The notes under the pieces were generated by a model. The model saw only the letters and a list, made by a program, of their open reading frames with translations, made no database searches and was not told the DNA's origin. A DNA stretch of 64,000 bases from NCBI RefSeq assembly GCF_000299395.1, contig NC_018656.1:1054001-1118000 (forward strand), given 5' to 3'. The stretch's first letter is position 1; each line of letters begins with the position of its first letter. Of this stretch, positions 25,509 to 33,778 are shown in pieces. Both the position numbers and the translations under genes were made by a program. This stretch comes from Candidatus Nitrosopumilus sediminis. Lineage in GTDB: Archaea; Thermoproteota; Nitrososphaeria; Nitrososphaerales; Nitrosopumilaceae.

Positions 25509-28500
25509 ATGGAACTTTCCACCAAATTTGACGCAAAAGCAATAGAATCTCAAGTAAAGGAATACATCAAATCCATTAATTTAGAAAAACAAATTTTTGC
25601 ATCAGATAAACCTGAAAAAATTCGATTCATAGAAGGGCCACCAACAATGAATGGGATTCCACATGCAGGTCATCTAAGAGGCAGAGTCATCAAAGATTTG
25701 TGGTACAGATTCAATACACTTCAAGGTAAAAAAATTGAATTCAATGGAGGATGGGATACGCAAGGACTCCCTGTAGAATTGCAAGTTGAAAAAGAGCTTG
25801 GAGTTTCAGGAGGGAAGACAGAGGCCATCAAAGAATTTGGCATTGAGAGAATAGTATCAGAATGCAAAAAAGTCGTTGAGAAATTCAACAAGACATGGGT
25901 AGAAGTTGACGAATTGTTAGGGATGTCATTTAATCATGAGAAAGCATACTGGACTTTTAGAGATGAATTTATTGAAAGAGAATGGCAAGTACTCAAAAAA
26001 GCATACGAGAACAAAATTCTAGAGGAAGATTTTACAGTTATTGCATATTGCCCAAGTTGCCAAACATCACTTAGTCATGCAGAAGTAAATCAAGGATATG
26101 AAGAAGTAAAAGATCCATCACTGTACTACAAGGTCAAACTAGTCAATGAAGATGCATTTTTGATTGTATGGACTACTATGCCTTTTACTCTTGTTACAGA
26201 TGCAATGGTAGGATTACAGCCTGAAGAAGATTATGCATGTGTCAAAGTAGAAAGCGAAACATGGATAGTTGGAAAAACCAGATTGGAAGAATTCATGACA
26301 GAATTAAAAATTGAAAAATATGAAATTGAAAAATTTGTAAAAGGTTCTGAATTTGAAGGGAAAAAATACATTCATCCGTTATTAGATTTAATTCCAGAGC
26401 TAAATGAAATATCAAAGCTAGATAATTATCATATTGCAGTATCTGAGACATTTGTAGATGCAAGTACTGGTAGTGGATTAGTACACTTATCCCCTGCAAA
26501 TGGTGAGGAAGACATCAAAATTGCAAATAAGCGCAAAGTCAAAATTTTCAGCCCCATTGATGACGAGGTAAAATTCACAGAGAAAGCAGGCAAATACCAA
26601 GGGATGTTTGTAAGAGATGCAGATAGACCAATTGTAGAAGATCTCAAAGAACATAATGCATTAGTGAAGATTGGTAAAATCAAACACAAATATCCACTCT
26701 GTTGGAGATCACACCATCCAATTGTATGGCTTGCAAGAAGGGGTTGGTTTTACAAATTAGACAGACTAGAAAACAAAGCAATTGATGCTGCAGAAAGCGT
26801 AGAGTATTTTTTTGAGCAGCCAAAAAATAGATTTCTCGGAATCATCAAAGAAAGGCACCCATGGTGTATTTCCAGAGAAAGGATTTGGGGATGCCCATTA
26901 CCAGTTTGGAATTGTGAAGACTGTGGTGAAAAAAACTGGTTTTTTACAAGAAAAGACATTGTAGAATCAGCAGACAAATTACCAGATGGACCTAATTTTG
27001 AATTACACAGACCATGGATTGACAACATTACGATAAAATGTAAAAAATGTAGCAGTGTCAATACAAAAAGAGAAGAATATGTGTTAGATACATGGCACAA
27101 CAGTGGTTCTGCACCATATTCATCATTGACTGATGAAGAATACAAGAAAGAAATTCCAGCACCGTTTTTTACAGAAGGCATTGATCAAACTAGAGGATGG
27201 GCATATACCCTGCTTATCGAAAATGTAATTCTGAATAATGCGCCAATACCCCCATACAAAGCATTCTTGTTTCAAGGCCATGTTCTAGATGAGAAAGGGG
27301 GAAAGATGAGTAAAAGCAAAGGAAACGTCATAGAAGGGGCAGAACTACTTCAAAAATATCCAGCAGATCTGATAAGATTCTATTTCATGTGGAAAGCAAG
27401 TCCAATTGAGCCACTAAGTTTCAGTACAGACGAGCTCATGTCAAGACCATATCAAGTAATCAACACACTATTCAATCTACATCTGTACTTTCAACAGAAT
27501 AGTCAATATGACAATTTTGATCAAACAAACACAATAGAATGGGCAAAGAAAAACAATCTACTAACATCACCAGACATTTGGTTATTATCCAAACTTCAAA
27601 AATTAATTCAAACTCTAACTGAAAAAAACCAGACATGTAAATTCCATGAAGGTGCAAAAGCAATTGATGATTTCATAATAAACAATCTAAGTCAGATATA
27701 CATTCCAATTACGAGAGGGGAATTATGGGACGAGGGTGAGGAAAAGAAAAACAGGAGATTGTCAATCTATGCAGTTCTCAGCGAGGTGCTCAAAACATTA
27801 GATATTTTGATACACCCATTTTGCCCATTTACAAGTGAGCATCTCTATCAAACAGTATTCCAAGGAAAGCCAAGCATCCTACTTGACAAATGGCCTTCAT
27901 ATCAAGAATCACTAGTCAATGAAGAGATTGAAGAATCATTTGACATCATGAAAGACGTTGTATCCATTTCATCTGCAGCAAGAATGAAAGGAAAGCTAAA
28001 GAGGCGATGGCCATTAAATGAGGCTAAGATTTGTGTGAAAAAAGGACAAAAAGCAAAGCTGGAATCATTATCAGAACTATTACAATCACAACTCAATGTT
28101 GAAAAATTCAGCATTGTTGAAACCGAAAAAGGATCAGGACTAGAACAGATTTTGGAATTAAAACAATTAGGATTGCCAGTTAAAGGAATTGTAGAGTTGG
28201 AAAGAAAAAGGATCGGACCAAAAGCAAAACAACACATGGGCAAATTAGTTTCAACATTTAACGAAACAGATCCAGAAGAAATAATTTCAGCGTTGCAAAA
28301 AGAATCCAAATATGATTTTAAAATTGACGGGGAAATAATTTCATTAGATAATGAAGATTTCATCATAGACTTTGATGCAAGTGAAAATTTTGCAGTTGCA
28401 AAAAGAGATAACTACACAGTTCTAATCTCAACATCAAGAAACAGAGAGATGATGGCAAGAGGATTAGTAAAAGATATTGCCAGAAGACTGCAGACTCTAA

Positions 28501-28706
28501 GAAAAGAAAGAGGATATACACCAACTGATGTTTTAGATGTAGCATCAATTTTAGAATTAGATGAAGAATCACTTGAAATGATGAAAGAGAAAGCAGAAGA
28601 TTTGGCATTTTTAGTTAGAGTAAAGCAAGTCAATTTTACAGATTCTTGTAAAGAATACAAAGAAGATGATATTGACGGACAAAAAATTAGAATATCAGTA
28701 GAATAG
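25509..28706 (+). CDS. ileS: Isoleucyl-tRNA synthetase
   Basis: The 1065-residue class I synthetase charges tRNA-Ile. The HIGH motif appears as GIPHAGHLRGR (about residue 48), the editing domain contains IVWTTMPFTLVTDAM and GLVHLSPANGEED, and KMSKS appears as GGKMSKSKGN (about residue 600). WNSGSAP-type and DxxxLDTWHNSGSAP elements support Ile over Val or Leu specificity. Zinc-type CxxC pairs (CPSC, CEDC, CKKC) are present, as in the archaeal/eukaryotic form. A ctttataatg box about 28 nt upstream supports ATG 25509. The gene stands alone. Confidence 0.96.
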   Translation: MELSTKFDAKAIESQVKEYIKSINLEKQIFASDKPEKIRFIEGPPTMNGIPHAGHLRGRVIKDLWYRFNTLQGKKIEFNGGWDTQGLPVELQVEKELGVSGGKTEAIKEFGIERIVSECKKVVEKFNKTWVEVDELLGMSFNHEKAYWTFRDEFIEREWQVLKKAYENKILEEDFTVIAYCPSCQTSLSHAEVNQGYEEVKDPSLYYKVKLVNEDAFLIVWTTMPFTLVTDAMVGLQPEEDYACVKVESETWIVGKTRLEEFMTELKIEKYEIEKFVKGSEFEGKKYIHPLLDLIPELNEISKLDNYHIAVSETFVDASTGSGLVHLSPANGEEDIKIANKRKVKIFSPIDDEVKFTEKAGKYQGMFVRDADRPIVEDLKEHNALVKIGKIKHKYPLCWRSHHPIVWLARRGWFYKLDRLENKAIDAAESVEYFFEQPKNRFLGIIKERHPWCISRERIWGCPLPVWNCEDCGEKNWFFTRKDIVESADKLPDGPNFELHRPWIDNITIKCKKCSSVNTKREEYVLDTWHNSGSAPYSSLTDEEYKKEIPAPFFTEGIDQTRGWAYTLLIENVILNNAPIPPYKAFLFQGHVLDEKGGKMSKSKGNVIEGAELLQKYPADLIRFYFMWKASPIEPLSFSTDELMSRPYQVINTLFNLHLYFQQNSQYDNFDQTNTIEWAKKNNLLTSPDIWLLSKLQKLIQTLTEKNQTCKFHEGAKAIDDFIINNLSQIYIPITRGELWDEGEEKKNRRLSIYAVLSEVLKTLDILIHPFCPFTSEHLYQTVFQGKPSILLDKWPSYQESLVNEEIEESFDIMKDVVSISSAARMKGKLKRRWPLNEAKICVKKGQKAKLESLSELLQSQLNVEKFSIVETEKGSGLEQILELKQLGLPVKGIVELERKRIGPKAKQHMGKLVSTFNETDPEEIISALQKESKYDFKIDGEIISLDNEDFIIDFDASENFAVAKRDNYTVLISTSRNREMMARGLVKDIARRLQTLRKERGYTPTDVLDVASILELDEESLEMMKEKAEDLAFLVRVKQVNFTDSCKEYKEDDIDGQKIRISVE

Positions 28707-28779
28707 TCATTTCAAAGGTTTAGAATGAGTGCACTGCAAACATATTTTTTATTTATTACTATTGCAAAACAGATTCAGA

Positions 28780-28838
28780 TTTCAGAGGAATAAAACATAA
28801 GGTCCCCCAACCGATATTTTCTAACACCTCCTCTGAAA
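28780..28838. other. Inverted repeat in the ileS / Dps-like intergenic region
   Basis: Perfect 10-nt arms, tttcagagga (28780-28789) and tcctctgaaa (28829-28838), are separated by 39 nt containing a GGTCCCCCAACC stretch that is unusually GC-rich for this genome. It lies about 75 nt after the ileS stop and 57 nt before the Dps-like start. It could be a terminator, an RNA leader or an operator for the ferritin gene. I cannot tell which. Confidence 0.4.
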
Positions 28839-28895
28839 ATCAAATTATAATATTTTATGAAATATTTTTATTACTACTAAAAAATCCATAATTAA

Positions 28896-29480
28896 ATGTC
28901 CGAATCAAAACCAAATGTGGTTGGAATCAATATTCTAAAACAAAATGGCCTTGATGTCGATGAATTGGTAAAAGAGTTAATCAAAAATGCAGCAGTAGAA
29001 TTTACTGCATACTATTACTTTACCAATCTCAGGGCACATTGTACAGGTATGGAAGGAGAAGGACTCAAAGGAATTATCGAAGATGCAAGATTAGAAGATC
29101 TTAGCCACTTTGAATCATGTATTGAAAGAATCTACCAATTAGGTGGGGCTCTTCCAAATGATGCAACAGAATTTATCAAAATTTCCGGTTGTGAATTCTT
29201 ACAACTTCCAGCAAATCCAACAGATCACAAAGCAATTCTAGAAAAATGTCTCAAAGCAGAACAAGGCGCAATTGTCAACTGGGATAAAATTTGCAAGATG
29301 ACATTAGGCAAAGATCCTGCAACATACGATATTGCAAAAGATATTCTCGCTGAAGAGATCGAACATGAGTCTTGGTTCCTAGAACTAATCTATGGAAGAC
29401 CATCAGGGCACATGAGAAGAAAGTATGCAGGTGAAAGACCACATACAAGAAAACATTCTAGAGCATTAGATATGGCCTAA
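28896..29480 (+). CDS. Dps-like / ferritin-like protein
   Basis: The 194-residue protein is a four-helix ferritin-like bundle. Candidate di-iron ligands are E in AAVEFTAYYYF (about residue 36), E..H in ARLEDLSHFE (about 69-76), E in LKAEQGAIVNWD (about 130) and ExxH in LAEEIEHESWF (about 160). Cysteines in ESCIERI and SGCEFLQLP recall the thiol pair of archaeal Dps-like (DPSL, thioferritin) proteins. These store iron and remove peroxide. The C-terminus is basic (HMRRKYAGERPHTRKHSR). An inverted repeat sits in the upstream region. The class is likely; the exact subtype is inferred. Confidence 0.83.
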   Translation: MSESKPNVVGINILKQNGLDVDELVKELIKNAAVEFTAYYYFTNLRAHCTGMEGEGLKGIIEDARLEDLSHFESCIERIYQLGGALPNDATEFIKISGCEFLQLPANPTDHKAILEKCLKAEQGAIVNWDKICKMTLGKDPATYDIAKDILAEEIEHESWFLELIYGRPSGHMRRKYAGERPHTRKHSRALDMA

Positions 29481-29594
29481 GTGCCAAATCATTTTCTTTA
29501 TTTTAAATTCTCAATTAATGTGACTTTAATGACGACATGTTGTGAAGATGCGTTGTTTTATCAGGGTTAAATAGAAAAATCACATATTATTATC

Positions 29595-29924
29595 ATGGTA
29601 AAGCAGATCAGCCTAGATGCATGGCAGATTCAGCACTTGTCAGATCTGTTAGAAAAAGGCTCAAACATTGTAGCAAAAACAAACAGACCAATTGTCCTGT
29701 ACAGACAAACTCTAGAAGAAGAAGAAGAGTCCTATGAAGAAATTGTTTGCACGCTTACCAAAGGATATGTAATTGAGCAGATGGTCACATCTGGAGGGAT
29801 TTTAGTTCCGAGTTTTCATCAACAATTTGTATTTACAATTGAAGAGTATCCCCAAGAATTGTTGAGAAAAAGTAAAGATCGCTTTTTAGAAATGATTGAT
29901 TTTCTAGATGAGCAATTAAAATAG
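29595..29924 (+). CDS. Hypothetical protein, small alpha/beta
   Basis: The 109 residues begin MVKQISLDAWQIQHLSDLLE, include an acidic run (LEEEEESYEE), a beta-rich centre (VCTLTKGYVIEQMVTSGGI) and a helical end. There is no signal peptide, membrane segment or known motif. A cacatattat element lies close upstream and sucC follows after a short gap with its own TATA-like sequence. Coding character is convincing, function unknown. Confidence 0.7.
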   Translation: MVKQISLDAWQIQHLSDLLEKGSNIVAKTNRPIVLYRQTLEEEEESYEEIVCTLTKGYVIEQMVTSGGILVPSFHQQFVFTIEEYPQELLRKSKDRFLEMIDFLDEQLK

Positions 29925-29964
29925 TATCATAGTTAATAAAGACCGTAAATTTCATGATTTTTGC

Positions 29965-31071
29965 ATGCAATTACTAGAATTTCAGGCTAAAGAATTATTC
30001 CGAGAATATGGAATCAATCTTCTTGACAGCATATCGTCAACGAATATCGAAGAAGGTAGAAAACATGCAAAAGAGTTAGGATATCCATTTGTAATTAAAA
30101 TTCAGGTGCCAGTAGGAGGCAGAGGAAAAGCAGGAGGCATTCAAAAATGTCAAAATGATGATGAATTTGAGTTGAAATACCCTCAAGTAATGGATTTGAC
30201 CATCAAGGGGGAAAAAGCAAGAGCAATTTTGCTAGAAAAGATGGCAGACATCAAAAAAGAATTGTATCTTTCATTATTTTTGAATCGCTCAAAAAGATGT
30301 TACACCATAATTGCATCAGCAGAAGGAGGAGTGGAAATTGAATCAGTCAAAAACCAAATTATCAAAGAAGTAGGATTAGGAGAAGTATCTGATGAACTTG
30401 CAAAAGAAGTTGCAAAAGAAATTGGATTAGAAGGGAACACAGCAGAGCAATTTGTCGACACACTAAAAAAATTATCAAAACTTACAATTGAAAAAGAGGC
30501 AGAACTTGTAGAAATTAACCCATTAGCTATCATGCAAGATGACACAATTATGGCACTTGATGGTAAATTTGTAACAGATGATAACAGTAATTTCAGACAT
30601 CCTGAATTACAAAAATATCAAGAAAAAACAGCTATTGAGGAACAAGCTGAGAAGAGCGGATTTTCCCTTGTAGAATTAGATGGAGACATTGCAGTTGTCG
30701 GAAATGGTGCAGGACTTGTAATGTCAACATTAGATATGCTATCAGATAACGGTGGAAAACCTGCATGTTTCTTAGATGTGGGCGGAGGTGCAACAACTGA
30801 ATCTGTATATGAGGCATTGACTTTGATTAGTAAATTAGATAGAGTGAAAGGAATTCTTGTAAATCTCTATGGGGGAATTGTAAAGACAACTGTTGTTGCA
30901 GAAGCATTTCTCAAAGCATATGAAAATAATCTAATTGATTTACCAGTATTTGCAAGACTAAAAGGAACAGAATCAGAAAAAGCAAAAGAAATGCTTCAAG
31001 GTTCTAGAACCAACATATTTGGTTCTGTTGAAGAAGCAATTAATGCTGCAGTGATGGGAGTGAAGAAATGA
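29965..31071 (+). CDS. sucC: Succinyl-CoA synthetase (ADP-forming) beta subunit
   Basis: The beta subunit supplies the ATP-grasp fold: MQLLEFQAKELFREYGI at the start, KIQVPVGGRGKAGGI (about residues 46-60), VEINPLAI (about 178) and the C-terminal GNGAGLVMSTLDM and FLDVGGGATTE segments. With the alpha subunit it interconverts succinyl-CoA and succinate with ATP formation. In this lineage succinyl-CoA is also an intermediate of the 3-hydroxypropionate/4-hydroxybutyrate cycle. Its stop overlaps the sucD start by 4 nt. The length of 368 aa is normal. Confidence 0.94.
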   Translation: MQLLEFQAKELFREYGINLLDSISSTNIEEGRKHAKELGYPFVIKIQVPVGGRGKAGGIQKCQNDDEFELKYPQVMDLTIKGEKARAILLEKMADIKKELYLSLFLNRSKRCYTIIASAEGGVEIESVKNQIIKEVGLGEVSDELAKEVAKEIGLEGNTAEQFVDTLKKLSKLTIEKEAELVEINPLAIMQDDTIMALDGKFVTDDNSNFRHPELQKYQEKTAIEEQAEKSGFSLVELDGDIAVVGNGAGLVMSTLDMLSDNGGKPACFLDVGGGATTESVYEALTLISKLDRVKGILVNLYGGIVKTTVVAEAFLKAYENNLIDLPVFARLKGTESEKAKEMLQGSRTNIFGSVEEAINAAVMGVKK

Positions 31072-31985
31072 CAGATATTTTTGAATTACTAAAAGGAAAA
31101 CCAGAAGATCCAGATTACAAAAACAAAGGAGTAATTGTTCAAGGAATTACTGGCGCATATGGTTCACTTCATGCAAAACAGATGATAGCATATGGAACCA
31201 ATGTTGTTGCAGGAGTTACCCCAGGTAAAGGAGGTCAAAAGTTTGAAGACAAAGTTCCAATTTACAACACAATGCAAGAGGCAGTAGATGCAACAAATGC
31301 TAAAATTTCAATAATCTTTGTTCCAGCAAAATTCTTTCTCGGAGCTGCTAAAGATGCATTAAATGCAGGAATCAAATTACTAGTCGCAATTCCAGAGCAC
31401 GTTCCAATTAGAGACACCATGGAGACTCTAGAACTTGCAAAACAAAAAGGTGCAATAGTGATTGGCCCAAATACTCCAGGAATCATGATTCCAGAACTAA
31501 TCAAAATTGGAATAATGCCGCCCACACCTTTCAAAGCTGGAAAAATTGCAGTATTATCAAAAAGTGGAACATTGCTCTATGAAATTTCAGATGCACTGAC
31601 AAATTCTGGATTTGGTCAATCAATCACAATTGGTATTGGAGGAGACCCAATAAATGGTACAAGGCTTATTGATGCATTTGATATGGTCAAAGACATTCCT
31701 GATTTGGAGGGACTCGTAGTAGTGGGCGAAATTGGTGGGGACTCTGAAGAAATATTGGCTCAGAGAATTATCGACAGTGGATTTAACAAACCAACAGTGG
31801 CATATATTGCTGGAAGAGCAGCTCCTAAAGAAAAAAGAATGGGTCATGCAGGAGCAATCGTAATGGGAACTTATGGTTCAGCAGAATCCAAGGTATCCAT
31901 GTTTAACAAAGCAAACATCCCAGTAGCCAAAAGACCTGCAGAAGTGCCAGTATTACTAGCAGGAAAGATGGAAAAATCCGATTAG
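31068..31985 (+). CDS. sucD: Succinyl-CoA synthetase (ADP-forming) alpha subunit
   Basis: The 305-residue alpha subunit binds CoA and carries the phosphohistidine. VIVQGITGAYGSLHAKQM is the CoA-binding Rossmann start, VAGVTPGKGG follows, GPNTPGIMIP is typical, and GRAAPKEKRMGHAGAIV contains the phosphorylated His (about residue 258). The ATG lies within the sucC stop (ATGA). L40e follows 31 nt later with a strong AAGGAG site, so the three may be co-transcribed. Confidence 0.95.
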   Translation: MTDIFELLKGKPEDPDYKNKGVIVQGITGAYGSLHAKQMIAYGTNVVAGVTPGKGGQKFEDKVPIYNTMQEAVDATNAKISIIFVPAKFFLGAAKDALNAGIKLLVAIPEHVPIRDTMETLELAKQKGAIVIGPNTPGIMIPELIKIGIMPPTPFKAGKIAVLSKSGTLLYEISDALTNSGFGQSITIGIGGDPINGTRLIDAFDMVKDIPDLEGLVVVGEIGGDSEEILAQRIIDSGFNKPTVAYIAGRAAPKEKRMGHAGAIVMGTYGSAESKVSMFNKANIPVAKRPAEVPVLLAGKMEKSD

Positions 31986-32016
31986 AATAAAAGAGAGAGA
32001 TTAAGGAGACAATTAA

Positions 32017-32184
32017 ATGCCAGTTACAGACCCCGAGAAGAAAAGAATTGCTCAACAAGCACGTCTTGTAATGAAAATTTGTTTCAAATGCGGTTGTAGA
32101 AATGACATCGATGCAACACGATGCAGAAAATGCAGAAATCCATACTTGAGACTAAAGAATAGAAATCTCGGCGTTAAGAAGTAG
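32017..32184 (+). CDS. rpl40e: Ribosomal protein L40e
   Basis: This 55-residue zinc-ribbon protein has the archaeal L40e pattern: MPVTDPEKKRIAQQARLVMK, then ICFKCGCRN and ATRCRKCRNPYLRLKN, giving two CxxC-type pairs, and the C-terminus GVKK. In eukaryotes the homologue is fused to ubiquitin; here it is stand-alone. TTAAGGAG lies 9-13 nt before ATG 32017. It follows sucD closely and is probably the last gene of that unit. Confidence 0.92.
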   Translation: MPVTDPEKKRIAQQARLVMKICFKCGCRNDIDATRCRKCRNPYLRLKNRNLGVKK

Positions 32185-32186
32185 AA

Positions 32187-32435
32187 TTAGAAATTCATCA
32201 ATTTTTGCCTATAAGATACAATTGCAGATTTTAGTTCAACGTAATATTTCTTTACAAACGATTTTGCATCTTCAGGATCATCTAATTCTTCAAAAGTTAG
32301 TTGCAGATCATCTGGTAATTGATCGTTCATTTGATACAAAACTTTGGCCGCCTCCACATATTGTCCTAGGTTATCAGCATATTCAAAAGCTAATTTCATC
32401 CTATCAATTAAAGCATCAAAATCTTGCAAAGACAT
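32187..32435 (-). CDS. Hypothetical helical protein
   Basis: The 82 residues are almost entirely helical and mildly acidic (MSLQDFDALIDRMKLAFEYA at the start, FEELDDPEDAKSFVKKYY in the second half). It converges with L40e, with only 2 nt between the stops. A tttaaaaaataat element upstream of ATG 32435 could serve as promoter. No domain is recognised. Confidence 0.65.
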   Translation of the reverse strand: MSLQDFDALIDRMKLAFEYADNLGQYVEAAKVLYQMNDQLPDDLQLTFEELDDPEDAKSFVKKYYVELKSAIVSYRQKLMNF

Positions 32436-32528
32436 GATAATTATTTTTTAAATCAGTAATAAAGCCCAAGGTAATTGTGACATATCCAAATAGCAAAGAC
32501 AAAAAAACTCCCTTGGATTAATTTAGTC

Positions 32529-32627
32529 GGACCGGTCGTCTAGTTTGGTTTGGATGACGCACTCACACTGCGTAAGGAAATCAGTTTCCCGCAAAGGTCG
32601 TGGGTTCAAATCCCATTCGGTCCACCA
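32529..32627 (+). tRNA. tRNA-Val (CAC) with a 21-nt intron, CCA encoded
   Basis: Acceptor ggaccgg pairs with tcggtcc. The D stem is gtct/ggat, the anticodon stem acgca/tgcgt with loop CTCACAC (anticodon CAC), and the T arm is gtggg-ttcaaat-cccat. Between the anticodon stem and the T arm lie 26 nt instead of 5. Removing 32575-32595 restores a 5-nt variable loop (aggtc). The discriminator is A32624 and CCA is encoded at 32625-32627. Confidence 0.93.
32575..32595 (+). other. Candidate 21-nt tRNA intron in the variable region (bulge-helix-bulge)
   Basis: tgcg (32569-32572) pairs with cgca (32590-32593) as the 4-bp central helix. taa and aag form the two 3-nt bulges, and ggaaa/tttcc closes a tcag tetraloop. 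Cutting each bulge after its second base removes exactly 21 nt and leaves tgcgt followed by aggtc, a normal stem and variable loop. The site is after position 44, not the usual 37/38. Confidence 0.75.
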
Positions 32628-32769
32628 CTCCAGTGTTCTTTTTTAAGGTTCCATCCGCATAAAGGAACAGAAAATGAAGATGACAAAAATCTAATTTTTA
32701 ACCACTCACGATAAAATTATTATGTTCATAAGTACTTCGAATCTTTTACTCTTGCAGTCAAACAATAAA

Positions 32770-33672
32770 TTATGATATGTGTTTTTGAGGTAAAATTACA
32801 GTGAATGTTGTAGGGTTGTTTGTTACTTCTATTTTACCACCATGCGCGTCTACAATTTGTTTACAACTAACTAGACCTAAACCAGTACCTGTTTGTTTAG
32901 TAGTAAACAAAGGATCAAATATTTTTGGAATTATTTTCTCAGGTATGCTAGGTCCAGAATTTTCAAAAGAGATTAAAACATTATCCGCATCTCGAGTTAT
33001 TTTGATATCTATTTTTCCAAAATTGTTCATTGCTTGTATCGCATTAAGAATAATATTTACAAAAAGAACACGTATGGATTCAAAATCACAATAAAGAGGG
33101 ACATTATTTTGGGATTTATTCACAGATATTTTTTTAGGAATGGCCATACCTGTAAGCGAGGAATCCAAAATTTCAGTTATGTTGTTTAAATTAAAATTTA
33201 GTTTCCTGGAGGCTACAAATCCCAATACATCATCTATTTGATGTTCAATTCTATCTATTGCAGATTTTATCATATCAAATTTGACATTTTCTTTTTTAGA
33301 TATATCAGGATATTTTGATTTTAAAATATCCACAGAGGATTGTATAACGGTTAAAGGATTTCTAATATCGTGTGCAAATCGAGAAGAAAGCTCCCCAATC
33401 ACTTTTAATTTCTCGTCTTTGGTAATTTTATCAGTTTTTATTTCATCAATTGGAAAAATTTTATCGCATTTTGTGTTAAATTTCATATGATGTTTTTCTA
33501 CAGATTCTATATCAGAGGCAGAACAAATACAATGCAAGATATCTTCCTTTTCATTAAACATCATCTGATGTACTGTAACACCAAATTCGTCTGCTTTATC
33601 TTCTAATCCCATAATTAATTGCTCTTTGGTGTAATCTCCCAATTTGTGCATATCCAGAAAAATAGGCATCAA
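32770..33672 (-). CDS. Soluble histidine kinase with N-terminal DUF4242-like sensor
   Basis: Residues 1-75 (MMPIFLDMHKLGDYTKEQLI, HQMMFNEKEDILHCIC, EKHHMKFNTKCDKI) resemble the small ferredoxin-like DUF4242 family, some members of which bind nickel; Met, His and Cys are conspicuous. The kinase follows: H-box SSRFAHDIRNPLT (H101), N-box NIILNAIQAM, G1 FENSGP, F-box FDPLFTTK and G2 GTGLGLVS. There is no transmembrane helix, so sensing is cytoplasmic. No response regulator is adjacent. A metal or redox sensing role is inference from the N-terminal domain. Confidence 0.87.
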   Translation of the reverse strand: MMPIFLDMHKLGDYTKEQLIMGLEDKADEFGVTVHQMMFNEKEDILHCICSASDIESVEKHHMKFNTKCDKIFPIDEIKTDKITKDEKLKVIGELSSRFAHDIRNPLTVIQSSVDILKSKYPDISKKENVKFDMIKSAIDRIEHQIDDVLGFVASRKLNFNLNNITEILDSSLTGMAIPKKISVNKSQNNVPLYCDFESIRVLFVNIILNAIQAMNNFGKIDIKITRDADNVLISFENSGPSIPEKIIPKIFDPLFTTKQTGTGLGLVSCKQIVDAHGGKIEVTNNPTTFTVILPQKHIS

Positions 33673-33778
33673 TTATCAGAGGGAATGGGTATTAAAAAAT
33701 GCATATAGGTTTGAAAAAGAATTAAAATCATCATCCATAAAATTTTGTCACAATTAAACGATTTTGTTCAATATGAGA

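Noticed and set aside
27902-28366. 154-codon minus-strand frame inside ileS
   Set aside because: It is Ser/Cys-rich shadow coding antisense to a well-supported synthetase.
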